64,000 bases of DNA from Burkholderia sp. Bp8992. GTDB lineage: Bacteria; Pseudomonadota; Gammaproteobacteria; Burkholderiales; Burkholderiaceae. Where the stretch lies: contig NZ_QTQI01000013.1 in the NCBI RefSeq assembly GCF_003853705.1, positions 1-64,000 of the forward strand, written 5' to 3'. Shown in pieces: positions 18,974 to 27,283 of this stretch. Below the pieces are notes generated by a model that saw only the letters and a list, made by a program, of their open reading frames with translations, had not been told where the DNA came from and did no database searches. Made by a program: the position numbers and the translations under genes. Positions within the stretch are counted from its first letter, which is position 1. Each line of letters begins with the position of its first letter.

Positions 18974-19702
18974 TTACTTGCTCGAGGCGAGCGCCTGATT
19001 GAGCTGGTCGGCCGAGACCGCGCCCGGCAGACGGCGGCCGTCCGGCAGGAAGATCGTCGGCGTGCCCGTCACGTTCATGCCGCGACCGAGCGCGAGGTTC
19101 TTGTCGAGCGCGCTGGTATCGCAGGTGCCGGCCCCCGACGGCGCACGGTGGTCGAGCATCCAGCCTTCCCATGACTTCGCACGGTCGGTCGCGCACCAGA
19201 TCGCCTTCGACTTCGCGGTCGAATCCGGCGACAGCACCGGGTACAGGAACGTGTAGACAGTGACGTTGTCGACCGATTGCAGCGTCGTCTCGAGCTTCTT
19301 GCAGTACGGGCAGTTCGGATCGGAGAACACCGCGATCTTGCGTGCGCCGTTGCCCTTGACGATCTTGATCGCATTCGCGAACGGCAGGCTCGCGAAGTCG
19401 ATCTTGTTGATCTCGGACAGGCGGGCGTCGGTCAGGTTCTTGTGCGACTTGGTGTCGACGAGGTCGCCGAGCAGCACGTAATCGCCCGCCGCGTCGCTAT
19501 AGATGATCTGCGTACCGAGGTTCACTTCGTAGAGGCCCGCGACCGGCGATTTCGCCACGCTCTTGATCGGCGCGTCGTTACCGAGGCGGGCTTGCAGCGT
19601 GGCTTTCAGCTTGTCGGTGGTCTGGTCGGCCTGCGCGGTGCAGCCGAGCGTCGCCATCGTGACGGCGAGCGCCAGCGACGCGATGCGGATCGTTTTTTTC
19701 AT
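18974..19702 (-). CDS. dsbC: Thiol:disulfide interchange protein DsbC
   Basis: Periplasmic disulfide isomerase of 242 aa. A signal peptide ends near TAQA-DQ (residue 25). An N-terminal dimerisation domain follows, then a thioredoxin domain with the active site CPYC at 131-134 (FSDPNCPYCKKLE) and the cis-proline loop GTPTIFLPDGR. Two further cysteines (IWCATD and GTCDTS) match the structural disulfide of E. coli DsbC. It probably keeps secreted proteins correctly paired, recycled by DsbD. It lies 90 bp downstream of the flavin hydroxylase gene on the same strand. Confidence 0.92.
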   Translation of the reverse strand: MKKTIRIASLALAVTMATLGCTAQADQTTDKLKATLQARLGNDAPIKSVAKSPVAGLYEVNLGTQIIYSDAAGDYVLLGDLVDTKSHKNLTDARLSEINKIDFASLPFANAIKIVKGNGARKIAVFSDPNCPYCKKLETTLQSVDNVTVYTFLYPVLSPDSTAKSKAIWCATDRAKSWEGWMLDHRAPSGAGTCDTSALDKNLALGRGMNVTGTPTIFLPDGRRLPGAVSADQLNQALASSK

Positions 19703-19792
19703 CGAAATCTTCCTTCAGCTCAATCGGAGTGCACGGCACAGTGTACGCCGTAACGGAACGGAGTCCGACCGGCGAAACAGCCGAAGGTTCGC

Positions 19793-20962
19793 TCAGCCGA
19801 GCGCGGCCGACACGAGCCAGCGCTTCACGAGCGGCTGCGCGCCGACGAAGGCCATCCCCGCATTGCGTACCGCCTTCGCGAGCGCGCCCGGCACCGCGAA
19901 CAGCCGCTGCAGGCCGTCGGTCGCGACCATCAGCCCGCGGATGTCCTCGCGGCGCGAACGCTCGTAGCGGCGCAGCAGCACCGTATCGCCGAGGTTGCGG
20001 AAGCTCTCCTTGCCCGCGATCGCATCGGCGAGCGCCGCGACGTCGCGCAGCCCGAGGTTCATCCCCTGCCCCGCGAGCGGGTGGATCAGGTGCGCGGCAT
20101 CGCCGACCAGCGCGACGCGCGGCGCGATCAGCTTGTCGACCGTCTGCAGCGCGAGCGGGAAACCGGCGGCCGGCGTCACGCACTCTAGCGTGCCGACCTG
20201 GCCGTGCGACACGCGCTCGACCTCGGCCGCGAGCTGCGCCGGATCGAGTGCGAGCAATTCATCGGCATGCGCGGTATGCGCGGACCACACGAGCGAGACA
20301 TGACCGTCCGGCAGCGGCAGCAGCGCGACGATTTCGCCTTCGTGAAACCACTGGTAGGCCGTCTCGCGGTGCGGCAGCGACGCCTTGAAGTTCGCGACGA
20401 CGCCCGTCTGCCGGTAATCGCGTCGCTCGACCCTGGCCCCCATTTGGGAGCGCACCCACGAATGGGCGCCGTCGGCGCCGACGATCAGGTCGGCTTCCAG
20501 CACCTGCCCCGACGACAGCGTGAGCACGGCCGCGTCGTCGCGCACGTCGAAGCCCTGCGCGCGCGCATCGAACCACGTGAGGTTCGGCTGGAACCGCAGG
20601 GCGGCGTCGAGCGACGTCTCGACCAGCGACGATTCGGCGATCCACGCGAGCTGCGGCACGGAGGCCTGGTACGCGGAGAAATGCAGTTCCGCGTGCGCAT
20701 CGCCGTACACGCGCATGTCGTAGACGGGCGCGAGCCGGCCGTGGTCGAGCGCCTGCCAGACCCGCAGCCGCTCGAGCAGCGCCTGCGAACTGGAGGACAG
20801 CGCGTAGACGCGCGTGTCGAACGCGAGATCGGCGGGGCGCGGTGTGGCCGGCTGGGCGAGCAAGGCGGTCTTGTAGCCGGACTGGGTCAGCGCGAGCGCG
20901 GCCGTCTTGCCGACGAGCCCGCCGCCGACCACGGCGACGTCGAAGGAGTGGTGGGCAGTCAT
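19793..20962 (-). CDS. UbiH/UbiF/VisC-family FAD hydroxylase (ubiquinone biosynthesis)
   Basis: Flavoprotein monooxygenase of about 389 aa of the ubiquinone ring hydroxylase family. [17 protein letters not shown] is the FAD Rossmann motif, [13 protein letters not shown] the DG motif, and [19 protein letters not shown] the second FAD motif with the family signature. Which ring carbon it hydroxylates (UbiH, UbiF, UbiI or UbiM role) cannot be decided here. Two in-frame ATGs (20971, 20962) exist; neither has a Shine-Dalgarno. A TATAAT box on the minus strand overlaps the first, so 20962 is chosen with limited confidence. Confidence 0.87.
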   Translation of the reverse strand: MTAHHSFDVAVVGGGLVGKTAALALTQSGYKTALLAQPATPRPADLAFDTRVYALSSSSQALLERLRVWQALDHGRLAPVYDMRVYGDAHAELHFSAYQASVPQLAWIAESSLVETSLDAALRFQPNLTWFDARAQGFDVRDDAAVLTLSSGQVLEADLIVGADGAHSWVRSQMGARVERRDYRQTGVVANFKASLPHRETAYQWFHEGEIVALLPLPDGHVSLVWSAHTAHADELLALDPAQLAAEVERVSHGQVGTLECVTPAAGFPLALQTVDKLIAPRVALVGDAAHLIHPLAGQGMNLGLRDVAALADAIAGKESFRNLGDTVLLRRYERSRREDIRGLMVATDGLQRLFAVPGALAKAVRNAGMAFVGAQPLVKRWLVSAALG

Positions 20963-21217
20963 GGCGGGCATTATAGCTGCGGGGCCAAACCCTTACGCGG
21001 CCGGACTTTGCGGGAAATCAGCAGAATCGCAGGCGGCCGGCGCGGCGCAGCGGCCCGCCGCATCGGCCGTTCGGCGCAACCCCGGAATCCGGGGCGTCGG
21101 CACGGTACAATAGCGTTTTTGCCCGTCGGCCCGCCGCGCCCCACGCGCCGGCCGCCCTTTTTTCCCGCGCCGCCGTGCCCTGTCCGGCCGCGCCGCCTTA
21201 CCCGTCCGAAGGATTCC

Positions 21218-22312
21218 ATGAGTCTCAAATGCGGCATCGTCGGCTTGCCCAACGTCGGCAAGTCCACCCTGTTCAATGCGCTGACCAAGGCCGGCATCGC
21301 CGCCGAGAACTACCCGTTCTGCACGATCGAGCCGAACGTCGGCATCGTCGAAGTGCCCGATACGCGCCTGAAGGCGCTCTCCGAGATCGTCAAGCCGGAG
21401 CGTGTCGTGCCGGCCGTCGTCGAATTCGTCGACATCGCGGGCCTCGTCGCGGGCGCGAGCAAGGGTGAAGGCCTCGGCAACCAGTTCCTCGCGAACATTC
21501 GCGAGACCGATGCGATCACGCACGTCGTGCGCTGCTTCGAGGACGAGAACGTCATTCACGTGGCCGGCAAGGTCAGCCCGATCGACGACATCGAAGTGAT
21601 CAACACCGAACTCGCGCTGGCCGACCTGGGCACCGTCGAGAAGGCGCTCACGCGCTACTCGAAGGCCGCGAAGTCGGGCAACGACAAGGAAGCGGCGAAG
21701 CTCGTCGCGGTGCTCGAGAAAGTGCGCGCGCAGCTCGACCAGGGCAAGGCCGTGCGCGGCCTCGCGCTGTCGGACGACGAAGAGGCGCTGCTCAAGCCGT
21801 TCTGCCTGATCACCGCGAAGCCGGCGATGTATGTCGCCAACGTGAAGGACGACGGTTTCGAGAACAACCCGCACCTCGATGCAGTGCGCAAGTACGCGGA
21901 GAGCGAGAACGCGCCGGTGGTTGCCGTGTGCGCGGCGATCGAAGCCGAAATCGCCGATCTCGACGACGCGGACAAGGAAGCGTTCCTCGCCGACATGGGC
22001 ATGGAAGAGCCGGGCCTCGACCGCGTGATCCGCGCGGGCTTCAAGCTGCTCGGGCTGCAAACCTATTTCACCGCGGGCGTGAAGGAAGTGCGCGCGTGGA
22101 CGATCCATATCGGCGACACGGCGCCGCAAGCGGCCGGCGTGATCCACACCGACTTCGAGCGCGGCTTCATTCGCGCGCAGACGATCGCGTTCGACGACTT
22201 CGTCACGTACAAGGGTGAGCAAGGCGCGAAGGAAGCCGGCAAGATGCGCGCGGAAGGGAAGGAATATGTCGTGCACGACGGCGACGTGATGAACTTCCTG
22301 TTCAACGTCTGA
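21218..22312 (+). CDS. ychF: Redox-regulated ATPase YchF (OBG-like GTPase family)
   Basis: Universally conserved P-loop protein of 364 aa that prefers ATP and binds ribosomes. [18 protein letters not shown] is the Walker [20 protein letters not shown] is G3 and [11 protein letters not shown] the relaxed G4 region. A helical domain and a C-terminal TGS domain end with [18 protein letters not shown]. The ATG at 21218 (AAGGA upstream) begins the canonical [18 protein letters not shown] possible -10 (TACAAT) lies about 110 bp upstream. It is transcribed alone. Confidence 0.95.
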   Translation: MSLKCGIVGLPNVGKSTLFNALTKAGIAAENYPFCTIEPNVGIVEVPDTRLKALSEIVKPERVVPAVVEFVDIAGLVAGASKGEGLGNQFLANIRETDAITHVVRCFEDENVIHVAGKVSPIDDIEVINTELALADLGTVEKALTRYSKAAKSGNDKEAAKLVAVLEKVRAQLDQGKAVRGLALSDDEEALLKPFCLITAKPAMYVANVKDDGFENNPHLDAVRKYAESENAPVVAVCAAIEAEIADLDDADKEAFLADMGMEEPGLDRVIRAGFKLLGLQTYFTAGVKEVRAWTIHIGDTAPQAAGVIHTDFERGFIRAQTIAFDDFVTYKGEQGAKEAGKMRAEGKEYVVHDGDVMNFLFNV

Positions 22313-22333
22313 GCGTTGCTGCCGCATCAAGCA

Positions 22334-22366
22334 TAAAAAAGCCCGCTGAATGCGGGCTTTTTCTTT
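22334..22366. terminator. Bidirectional terminator after ychF
   Basis: AAAAAAGCCCGC (22335-22346) pairs with GCGGGCTTTTT around TGAAT. It serves ychF on the plus strand and the convergent metallo-hydrolase gene on the minus strand. Confidence 0.9.
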
Positions 22367-22385
22367 TCGATGACGGAAGACCGGC

Positions 22386-23597
22386 TCATTCCCGACCGAC
22401 GATCTTCAGCGTCCCGGACATATGCAGGAACTGTCCGTCCTTCGTCGCGATGTTCGTATCCACCGTGCCGCGTTCGAAATCCTCGACGTGCACGACGTTC
22501 GAACCGGTGGACGGCTCATGCCAGTACACCATGTACACCTGCGGGCGGATTTCGCGCGCCGTGTACTGCACCGTATCCGTCACACCCTTGAATTGGCCGG
22601 CCGTGCCGACGAACGACATCGTCTTGCCGTCCTGGAAGTGCAGGTCGAACGCGGTAGCGCCGAACTGGGCACGCACCGTCTTGCCCGCCGCGGGGAACGG
22701 CGCCGGCGCGGGCCACTGCATCTCGCCCTTGGCAACCTTCGCGCTCAGCTCGAGCGACGACTTCTCGCCGAGATCCGGGTAGCGCGCCTCCATCGCCGCG
22801 ATCAGCGTCGCCGAATCCTTCGCGCGCGCCGTTTCCTCGTCGAACGCCTTCACGTAATTGCGCGTGAACGCGACGCCGGTCGTGAACGGCTGGCTGCCGT
22901 CACGGTTCGGCAGGAAGTGGCCGGGCACGACGCGCGCCGGCTTCAACGCATCGATCCGGTCGAGCGTCGTCAGCCAGTTCGCGTGCGACAGCGGCGTCTG
23001 CGTGTCGGCCATCCAGACGTGAATGTTCGCGGCGACCGGGATGCCACCGACCACGGTCCGTGTGGAAGGAATCCACACGAACGTGCGATCGGGCGTCGGG
23101 CCGTCGAGCCCGACGATGCGCAGCGGCTCGCCGTCGACGCGCAGCGTATTACCGTCGAGCGGCTGCGGCACGATCACCGAGGTGGGCGCATTGTCCTTCA
23201 GGATCGGGCCCCAGTAGGCGAGCTTGCCGTCCTTGCTGGCCTCGATCGCGGCGACGGTCTGCGGCGTCGCGACGATCTTCGCATCCGGGAAAGCCGCGTG
23301 AATGGTTTCCAGCCCGAAGTAATAGTCGGGGTCGCTGTGGCTCACGTAGACGGCCTTGAGCGTCTTGCCGCTCGCCTTGATCCGGCTCACCAGCGCCTGC
23401 GCGTCGTTGCGCTGGAACTGGGCGTCGATCAGGATCGCCTCGGTCTTGCCCGAAACGATTTCAGACGAAACCGGGAAGATCGCATGCGCGCCCGGATTGT
23501 AGACATCGACGGTCAGCGGGGCGGCGATGCTCGCGGATGCGGCGCCGAGCAGCGCAGTCGCCACGAATGCGGAAGAAAACAGATGACGGATCGACAT
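22386..23597 (-). CDS. Secreted metallo-beta-lactamase-fold hydrolase fused to a MoaF-like domain
   Basis: Protein of 403 aa with a cleavable signal peptide (cut near ASIAAP, residue 26). An MBL-fold region spans about 30-260. The usual HxHxDH metal motif reads VSHSDPDYYFG, so only part of the canonical ligand set is present; VVPGHFLPN supplies a later His. From about 310 the C-terminus (GKTMSFVGTAGQFKGVTDTV, then VYMVYWHEP and VVHVEDFERG) resembles the lipocalin-like MoaF domain. The enzyme would act in the periplasm. Substrate is unknown. The gene is isolated, with a palindrome 39 bp upstream of its start. Confidence 0.8.
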   Translation of the reverse strand: MSIRHLFSSAFVATALLGAASASIAAPLTVDVYNPGAHAIFPVSSEIVSGKTEAILIDAQFQRNDAQALVSRIKASGKTLKAVYVSHSDPDYYFGLETIHAAFPDAKIVATPQTVAAIEASKDGKLAYWGPILKDNAPTSVIVPQPLDGNTLRVDGEPLRIVGLDGPTPDRTFVWIPSTRTVVGGIPVAANIHVWMADTQTPLSHANWLTTLDRIDALKPARVVPGHFLPNRDGSQPFTTGVAFTRNYVKAFDEETARAKDSATLIAAMEARYPDLGEKSSLELSAKVAKGEMQWPAPAPFPAAGKTVRAQFGATAFDLHFQDGKTMSFVGTAGQFKGVTDTVQYTAREIRPQVYMVYWHEPSTGSNVVHVEDFERGTVDTNIATKDGQFLHMSGTLKIVGRE

Positions 23598-23635
23598 GGT
23601 CGGACTCTTGATTGGTGGTGAGCCCGTAGAATAAG

Positions 23636-23648
23636 TGAAACTATTTCA
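23636..23648. promoter_or_regulatory. Palindrome upstream of the metallo-hydrolase gene
   Basis: TGAAA-CTA-TTTCA is a perfect 5+3+5 inverted repeat in an AT-rich pocket just before the minus-strand start at 23597. It could be a repressor or activator half-site pair. No neighbouring regulator gene points to a binder. The rest of 23598-23864 has nothing I can name. Confidence 0.35.
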
Positions 23649-23864
23649 GTAACAAATAACCCGCTTGTCGGTGATTTATTTCCCAACAGGAACGAATCGA
23701 TCGTCACACATCGCGACACGGCCGTTTGAGCGAACGCCGGCCGACCTGATCTCCTGATACAGGACGCGAGTACGCGAGGGCGTCACGCCTGCATGACATG
23801 GCGAACACGCATATCGGCAGTACGGGATCGCGAACGCAGCGGCCTTTTGTCATGTCGGACCGAT

Positions 23865-24290
23865 TCACGAAGGTTTGCGGGAAGCGCGAGCGGACAACCT
23901 TTTCACCATTTCCTTCGTTGCCGCCGTTGCACAAATCGCCTGTGCCGCAGGTCGCATCGAACCATCTCCCCATGCATTACGCGCCGATTTTTCGCAGGAT
24001 GTGTCGCGTGCTTTCTTCCACTTCGCCATCTGTGCGTCGAGCGCCGCCTTGCGCCGTGGCTGCTCGCTCACCTGTTTATCGACGATCCGCTGCAATTCCC
24101 GCTCGGCGACGATCTGATCGCGCCACGCGCAAAAATTCATGCTCGTCTGGCTCGAGTCGCAGTCCCTTAGCAGCGCACTGACCTCGCTTGCCGGCAAACC
24201 ACTGCGCGCCGCTATCTCGTCCGCTGCCGTCGGGCCGGCAAATGCATGCGTCGACGCCAGCACGAGCAAACCGATCATGGCCGTTCTCAC
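23865..24290 (-). CDS. LprI/DUF1311-type lysozyme inhibitor-like protein (candidate immunity protein)
   Basis: Secreted protein of 141 aa: signal peptide MRTAMIGLLVLASTHAFAG, then a small domain with four cysteines (44, 54, 99, 120). The spacing DCDSSQTSMNFCAW and the later AKWKKARDTSC fit the LprI / DUF1311 family, whose mycobacterial member LprI inhibits lysozyme. The start overlaps the lysozyme stop as ATGA, so the two are translationally coupled. A periplasmic inhibitor coupled to a signal-less lysozyme suggests immunity to that enzyme. Third-position GC is visibly lower than in neighbouring genes, hinting at transfer. Confidence 0.8.
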   Translation of the reverse strand: MRTAMIGLLVLASTHAFAGPTAADEIAARSGLPASEVSALLRDCDSSQTSMNFCAWRDQIVAERELQRIVDKQVSEQPRRKAALDAQMAKWKKARDTSCEKSARNAWGDGSMRPAAQAICATAATKEMVKRLSARASRKPS

Positions 24291-24787
24291 GGTGCCCTCT
24301 GTTGTGGCTGGAACGGCGCCGATTCAAGTCGGCGCCGGTTGACAAGCCCGTTTGAACGAACGGGCGCCAGACGACGCCCGTTATCGTCTCGTGGATGAAT
24401 CCAGACGCGCTGATTCATGTGCGACACGACGCCCGCGTCGTCGCTCTGATTCGCTGAACGGAACACGGCCAGCGCACCTGTATTGCCGGTATTGTAGGCA
24501 TAGCTGACGAGCTCATCGAATTGCAGCTGCGTCAATTGCCGAACCGATACATGTCGTCGCACGGCGGCTTCTGCCCGACGGACCCGGACCGCGAGTTGTG
24601 CATTTACTTGCGTCGTCGTAACCGGCGTGCGCAATTCTTCCGGGGTGCACGGGCCGGTGTGAGCCAGCGTTCCGATACCATAGGTACAGTTGTTCGCCTG
24701 ATCGTTGTAGTAAGCCATGACCGCGCTCTCCCGCCTCCGCAGCTCCACCCACCCTGCGTCACTCAATCGCAAGCTCGCATTCGCCAT
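24287..24787 (-). CDS. GH24 (T4-type) lysozyme, candidate secreted effector
   Basis: Muramidase-like protein of 166 aa. The T4-lysozyme catalytic triad spacing is exact: Glu20 (RRRESAVMAYYNDQ), Asp29 nine residues later and Thr35 six after that, followed by YGIGTLAHTGPCT. QLTQLQFDELVSYAYNTG and GLVNRRRLE are further GH24 landmarks. No signal peptide, transmembrane segment or export domain is visible, and no holin, spanin or other phage gene is adjacent. GGGAGG lies 8 bp upstream of the ATG. The neighbouring LprI-type gene overlaps its stop. It is either a phage-derived lysozyme or a peptidoglycan-targeting effector with its immunity gene; the pairing favours the latter. Confidence 0.82.
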   Translation of the reverse strand: MANASLRLSDAGWVELRRRESAVMAYYNDQANNCTYGIGTLAHTGPCTPEELRTPVTTTQVNAQLAVRVRRAEAAVRRHVSVRQLTQLQFDELVSYAYNTGNTGALAVFRSANQSDDAGVVSHMNQRVWIHPRDDNGRRLAPVRSNGLVNRRRLESAPFQPQQRAP

Positions 24788-24980
24788 CTATCACCCTCCC
24801 GGCACGACCGCGAATCGCGAGTCGACCTCATCGTTCACTTCGGTTGTCGAAGCGATCAATGTATGAAGTTGTCGTTGTCGATGAAATCAGACGAGTTCGA
24901 TTTTTGTGAGTCCGGATCTCAATGCCGCACTGTGTTGCGACACCCTTCGTCACGGGTAAGCAGGTTCGTTTAATCCGGCA

Positions 24981-25023
24981 AAACAAATGGCCCGACCGGC
25001 AAACGCCGATCGGGCCATTTTCA
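24981..25023. terminator. Terminator downstream of gabP
   Basis: AAATGGCCCGACCGGC (24985-25000) and GCCGATCGGGCCATTT (25005-25020) form a 16-bp stem with one mismatch and an AAAC loop. On the minus strand it continues TTTGTTTTG, terminating gabP. The remaining 24788-24980 upstream of the lysozyme is AT-richer and shows no gene. Confidence 0.85.
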
Positions 25024-25060
25024 TGACCGGAGCTCCCCGCCCCGCCGTCACGTCACTTCA

Positions 25061-26452
25061 TCACGTCGCCGACACCCGCCGCCCCGCGTTCGCCTGCGCA
25101 TCGCGACCGCGCTTGTTCAGCCACGACGCGAGCAGCACGATCAACGCCAGCACGGCCGTCGCACCGACTTCCATCCGGTGATCCTCGCTGACGAACATCA
25201 CGGTCAGCGTGCCGCAGATGAACAGGATCACCGCCCACGTGAGCCACGGGAACAGCCACATCCGCAGCGTCAGGTCGGCGCCGGTCGATTCGAGCGTCTT
25301 GCGCATCCGCAGTTGCGAGATCGCGATCACCAGATAGACGAGCAGCGCAATCGCGCCCGACGTCGCGAGCAGGAAGCCGAACACCTGTTCCGGCATCAGG
25401 TAGTTCGCGATCACGGTCACGAAACCGAATGCGGTCGACGCGAGCACGGCCGCGCGCGGCGTGCCGGTCGAATCGGTGCGATGCAGGAACGCCGGCGCGT
25501 CCTTGCGCTTCGACAGCGAGAACAGCATCCGCGACGCCGTGTACAGCGCCGAGTTCAGGCAGCTCGCGACCGACACGAGCACGATCACGTCGATGATCGC
25601 CTTCGCGTTCGGGATCCCGATGAGTTCCATCGCGCGCTGATACGAGCCGTGCTTCGGCAGCAGCGGGTCGTTCCACGGCACGATGGCCGCGACGATCAGG
25701 ATCGAGCCGAGATAGAACAGCGTGATGCGCCAGATGACCGAGTTCGTCGCACGCACGATCTGGCGTTGCGGGTTGTCCGATTCGGCGGCCGCGATCGTCA
25801 CGATCTCGGTGCCGAGGAACGAGAACATCGTCGTCAGCATTGCCGCCAGCACCGCGCTTGCGCCGTGCGGCATGAAGCCGCCGTGCACGAACAGGTTCGA
25901 CACGCCCGACACGGCCGGCGCCGGAATGATGCCGACGATCGCCGCGCCGCCGATGCACAGGAACACGACGATCGCGACGACCTTGATCAGCGCGAACCAG
26001 AATTCGAATTCGCCGTAGTTCTTGACGGAAAAGAGGTTGGTGATGGTAAGCAGCAGCGTGATGCCGAGCGCGAAGATCCACGTCGCGATACCCGGGAACC
26101 ACGCATTGAGAATGGTCGCGGCGGCCGTTGCCTCGATCGGGATCACGAGTACCCAGAACCACCAGTACAGCCAGCCGATCGTGAAGCCGGCCCAATGGCC
26201 GATTGCACGATCGGCGTAGGTCGAGAACGAACCACTGTCCGGATGCGCGACGGCCATTTCGCCGAGCATGCGCATCACCAGCACGACCAGCACGCCCGCG
26301 ATCGCATACGCGAGTATTGATGCCGGCCCGGCTTCCGCGATCGCGTGGCCGGAGCCGACGAACAAGCCCGCGCCGATGACGCCGGCAATCGACATCATCG
26401 TCACGTGACGCTGCTTCAGGCCCGTGCCGAGGCCTGTGTTGCTTCCACTCAT
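25061..26452 (-). CDS. gabP: GABA permease (amino acid/polyamine/organocation family)
   Basis: Twelve-helix inner-membrane permease of 463 aa, close to E. coli GabP in length and sequence. GLKQRHVTMMSIAGVIGAGL, DSGSFSTYADRAIGHWAG, SVKNYGEFEFW, IVTIAAAESDNPQ, SCLNSALYTASRM and SGAIALLVYLVIAISQLRMR are near-identical landmarks. It should import 4-aminobutyrate with protons. The ATG at 26452 is set by GGAGAG upstream and by the family start; the longer upstream frame is basic and unconserved. gabT/gabD are not in the window. A 403-bp upstream region carries palindromes. Confidence 0.88.
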   Translation of the reverse strand: MSGSNTGLGTGLKQRHVTMMSIAGVIGAGLFVGSGHAIAEAGPASILAYAIAGVLVVLVMRMLGEMAVAHPDSGSFSTYADRAIGHWAGFTIGWLYWWFWVLVIPIEATAAATILNAWFPGIATWIFALGITLLLTITNLFSVKNYGEFEFWFALIKVVAIVVFLCIGGAAIVGIIPAPAVSGVSNLFVHGGFMPHGASAVLAAMLTTMFSFLGTEIVTIAAAESDNPQRQIVRATNSVIWRITLFYLGSILIVAAIVPWNDPLLPKHGSYQRAMELIGIPNAKAIIDVIVLVSVASCLNSALYTASRMLFSLSKRKDAPAFLHRTDSTGTPRAAVLASTAFGFVTVIANYLMPEQVFGFLLATSGAIALLVYLVIAISQLRMRKTLESTGADLTLRMWLFPWLTWAVILFICGTLTVMFVSEDHRMEVGATAVLALIVLLASWLNKRGRDAQANAGRRVSAT

Positions 26453-26855
26453 CTGTCTCTCTCCAAAAAACGGTTCCGATATGACCGGGTGTCGCATGAA
26501 GGCGGCGCGGGGAGTTGTCGTTGTTGAATCCGGCTGCGGCCGCGCGTGCGTCGCACGCGGGCATGAGGCCGGATGGGGCCGTACGGGTCGGTGCGCCCGC
26601 GCAGTCTGCGAAGCTGCGGGTGCGATGCGGCGCACAAGGCGCCGGCGCATCGCGTGCGCCCTTTCCGTCAGCTATCGTCTGCCGCCTTCGAAGCGAAGGA
26701 GTGTAAGCATCAAACGGTTCTTCACTAAGAACCAATTGAAGAATTTCGATGGAACCACTTGTTGCATCGATGCAAACCGATGCAACGCTTGCTGCGGCTC
26801 GGCGACGACTCGCGCGCCCATCACGGGCATGCCGGCCACGGCGTGAGCCGGGCAC
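26453..26855. promoter_or_regulatory. Long non-coding region upstream of gabP with palindromes
   Basis: No convincing gene lies here. Nearest the far end is an AT-rich pocket with GGTTCTT-CACT-AAGAACC (26716-26733) and a nested TTCTTCA/TGAAGAA pair (26718-26743). The perfect 14-bp palindrome TTGCATCGATGCAA (26762-26775) follows, then a further half-site, GATGCAA (26779-26785). These look like operators for a repressor or activator of gabP, whose start is about 260-330 bp away. The binder is unknown. Confidence 0.45.
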
Positions 26856-27200
26856 TCAGTTCGTGCCGTGCGCCGATTCGTCCCGCCACTTCGCCGGTAC
26901 GATCGCGCCCCATTCTCGCAGAAGCAGGTTTTTCACGGCGTCGGGATGCGCGGCCGACAGACGCACCAGCACGATCGGCCAGCCGACATAGTGATCGGTC
27001 ACGTAGTACACGTCGGGTTCCGATTCGATCAGCCAGGCGCGCTCGTCGGGGCCGACGCCCTTCACGACGAGCGTGTCGCCGTCCTCGCGCAGACGCGCGA
27101 GCATCTTGCCTTTCACCTTGAGCGCGGGCGTGCCGTACGACGTGCCTTCCTCGACGCCGCGCCACGCCAGTGCGATCTGCCGGACTTCGTCGAATGTCAC
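26856..27200 (-). CDS. MmcQ/YjbR family DNA-binding-like protein
   Basis: Protein of 114 aa with the double-wing YjbR fold: TFDEVRQIALAWRGVEEGTS, TPALKVKGKMLARL, KGVGPDERAWLIESEPDVYY, HYVGWPIVLVRLS and LLREWGAIVP. GTG at 27200 is chosen because GGGGAGG lies just upstream and the preceding frame is not conserved. The family resembles the C-terminal half of MotA-type DNA-binding domains; function is unknown. Confidence 0.85.
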   Translation of the reverse strand: MTFDEVRQIALAWRGVEEGTSYGTPALKVKGKMLARLREDGDTLVVKGVGPDERAWLIESEPDVYYVTDHYVGWPIVLVRLSAAHPDAVKNLLLREWGAIVPAKWRDESAHGTN

Positions 27201-27283
27201 GATGCCTCCCCGAGCGTTCGTCGATGATCGACGGTCCGCCCACCCTACCGGAAATCGCGCGGCGCGCCCAGCCGGGTGCGCTG

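Noticed and set aside
23865-24787. Lysozyme gene as evidence of a prophage
   Set aside because: No integrase, capsid, tail, holin, spanin or attachment site nearby; flanking genes are ordinary host genes.
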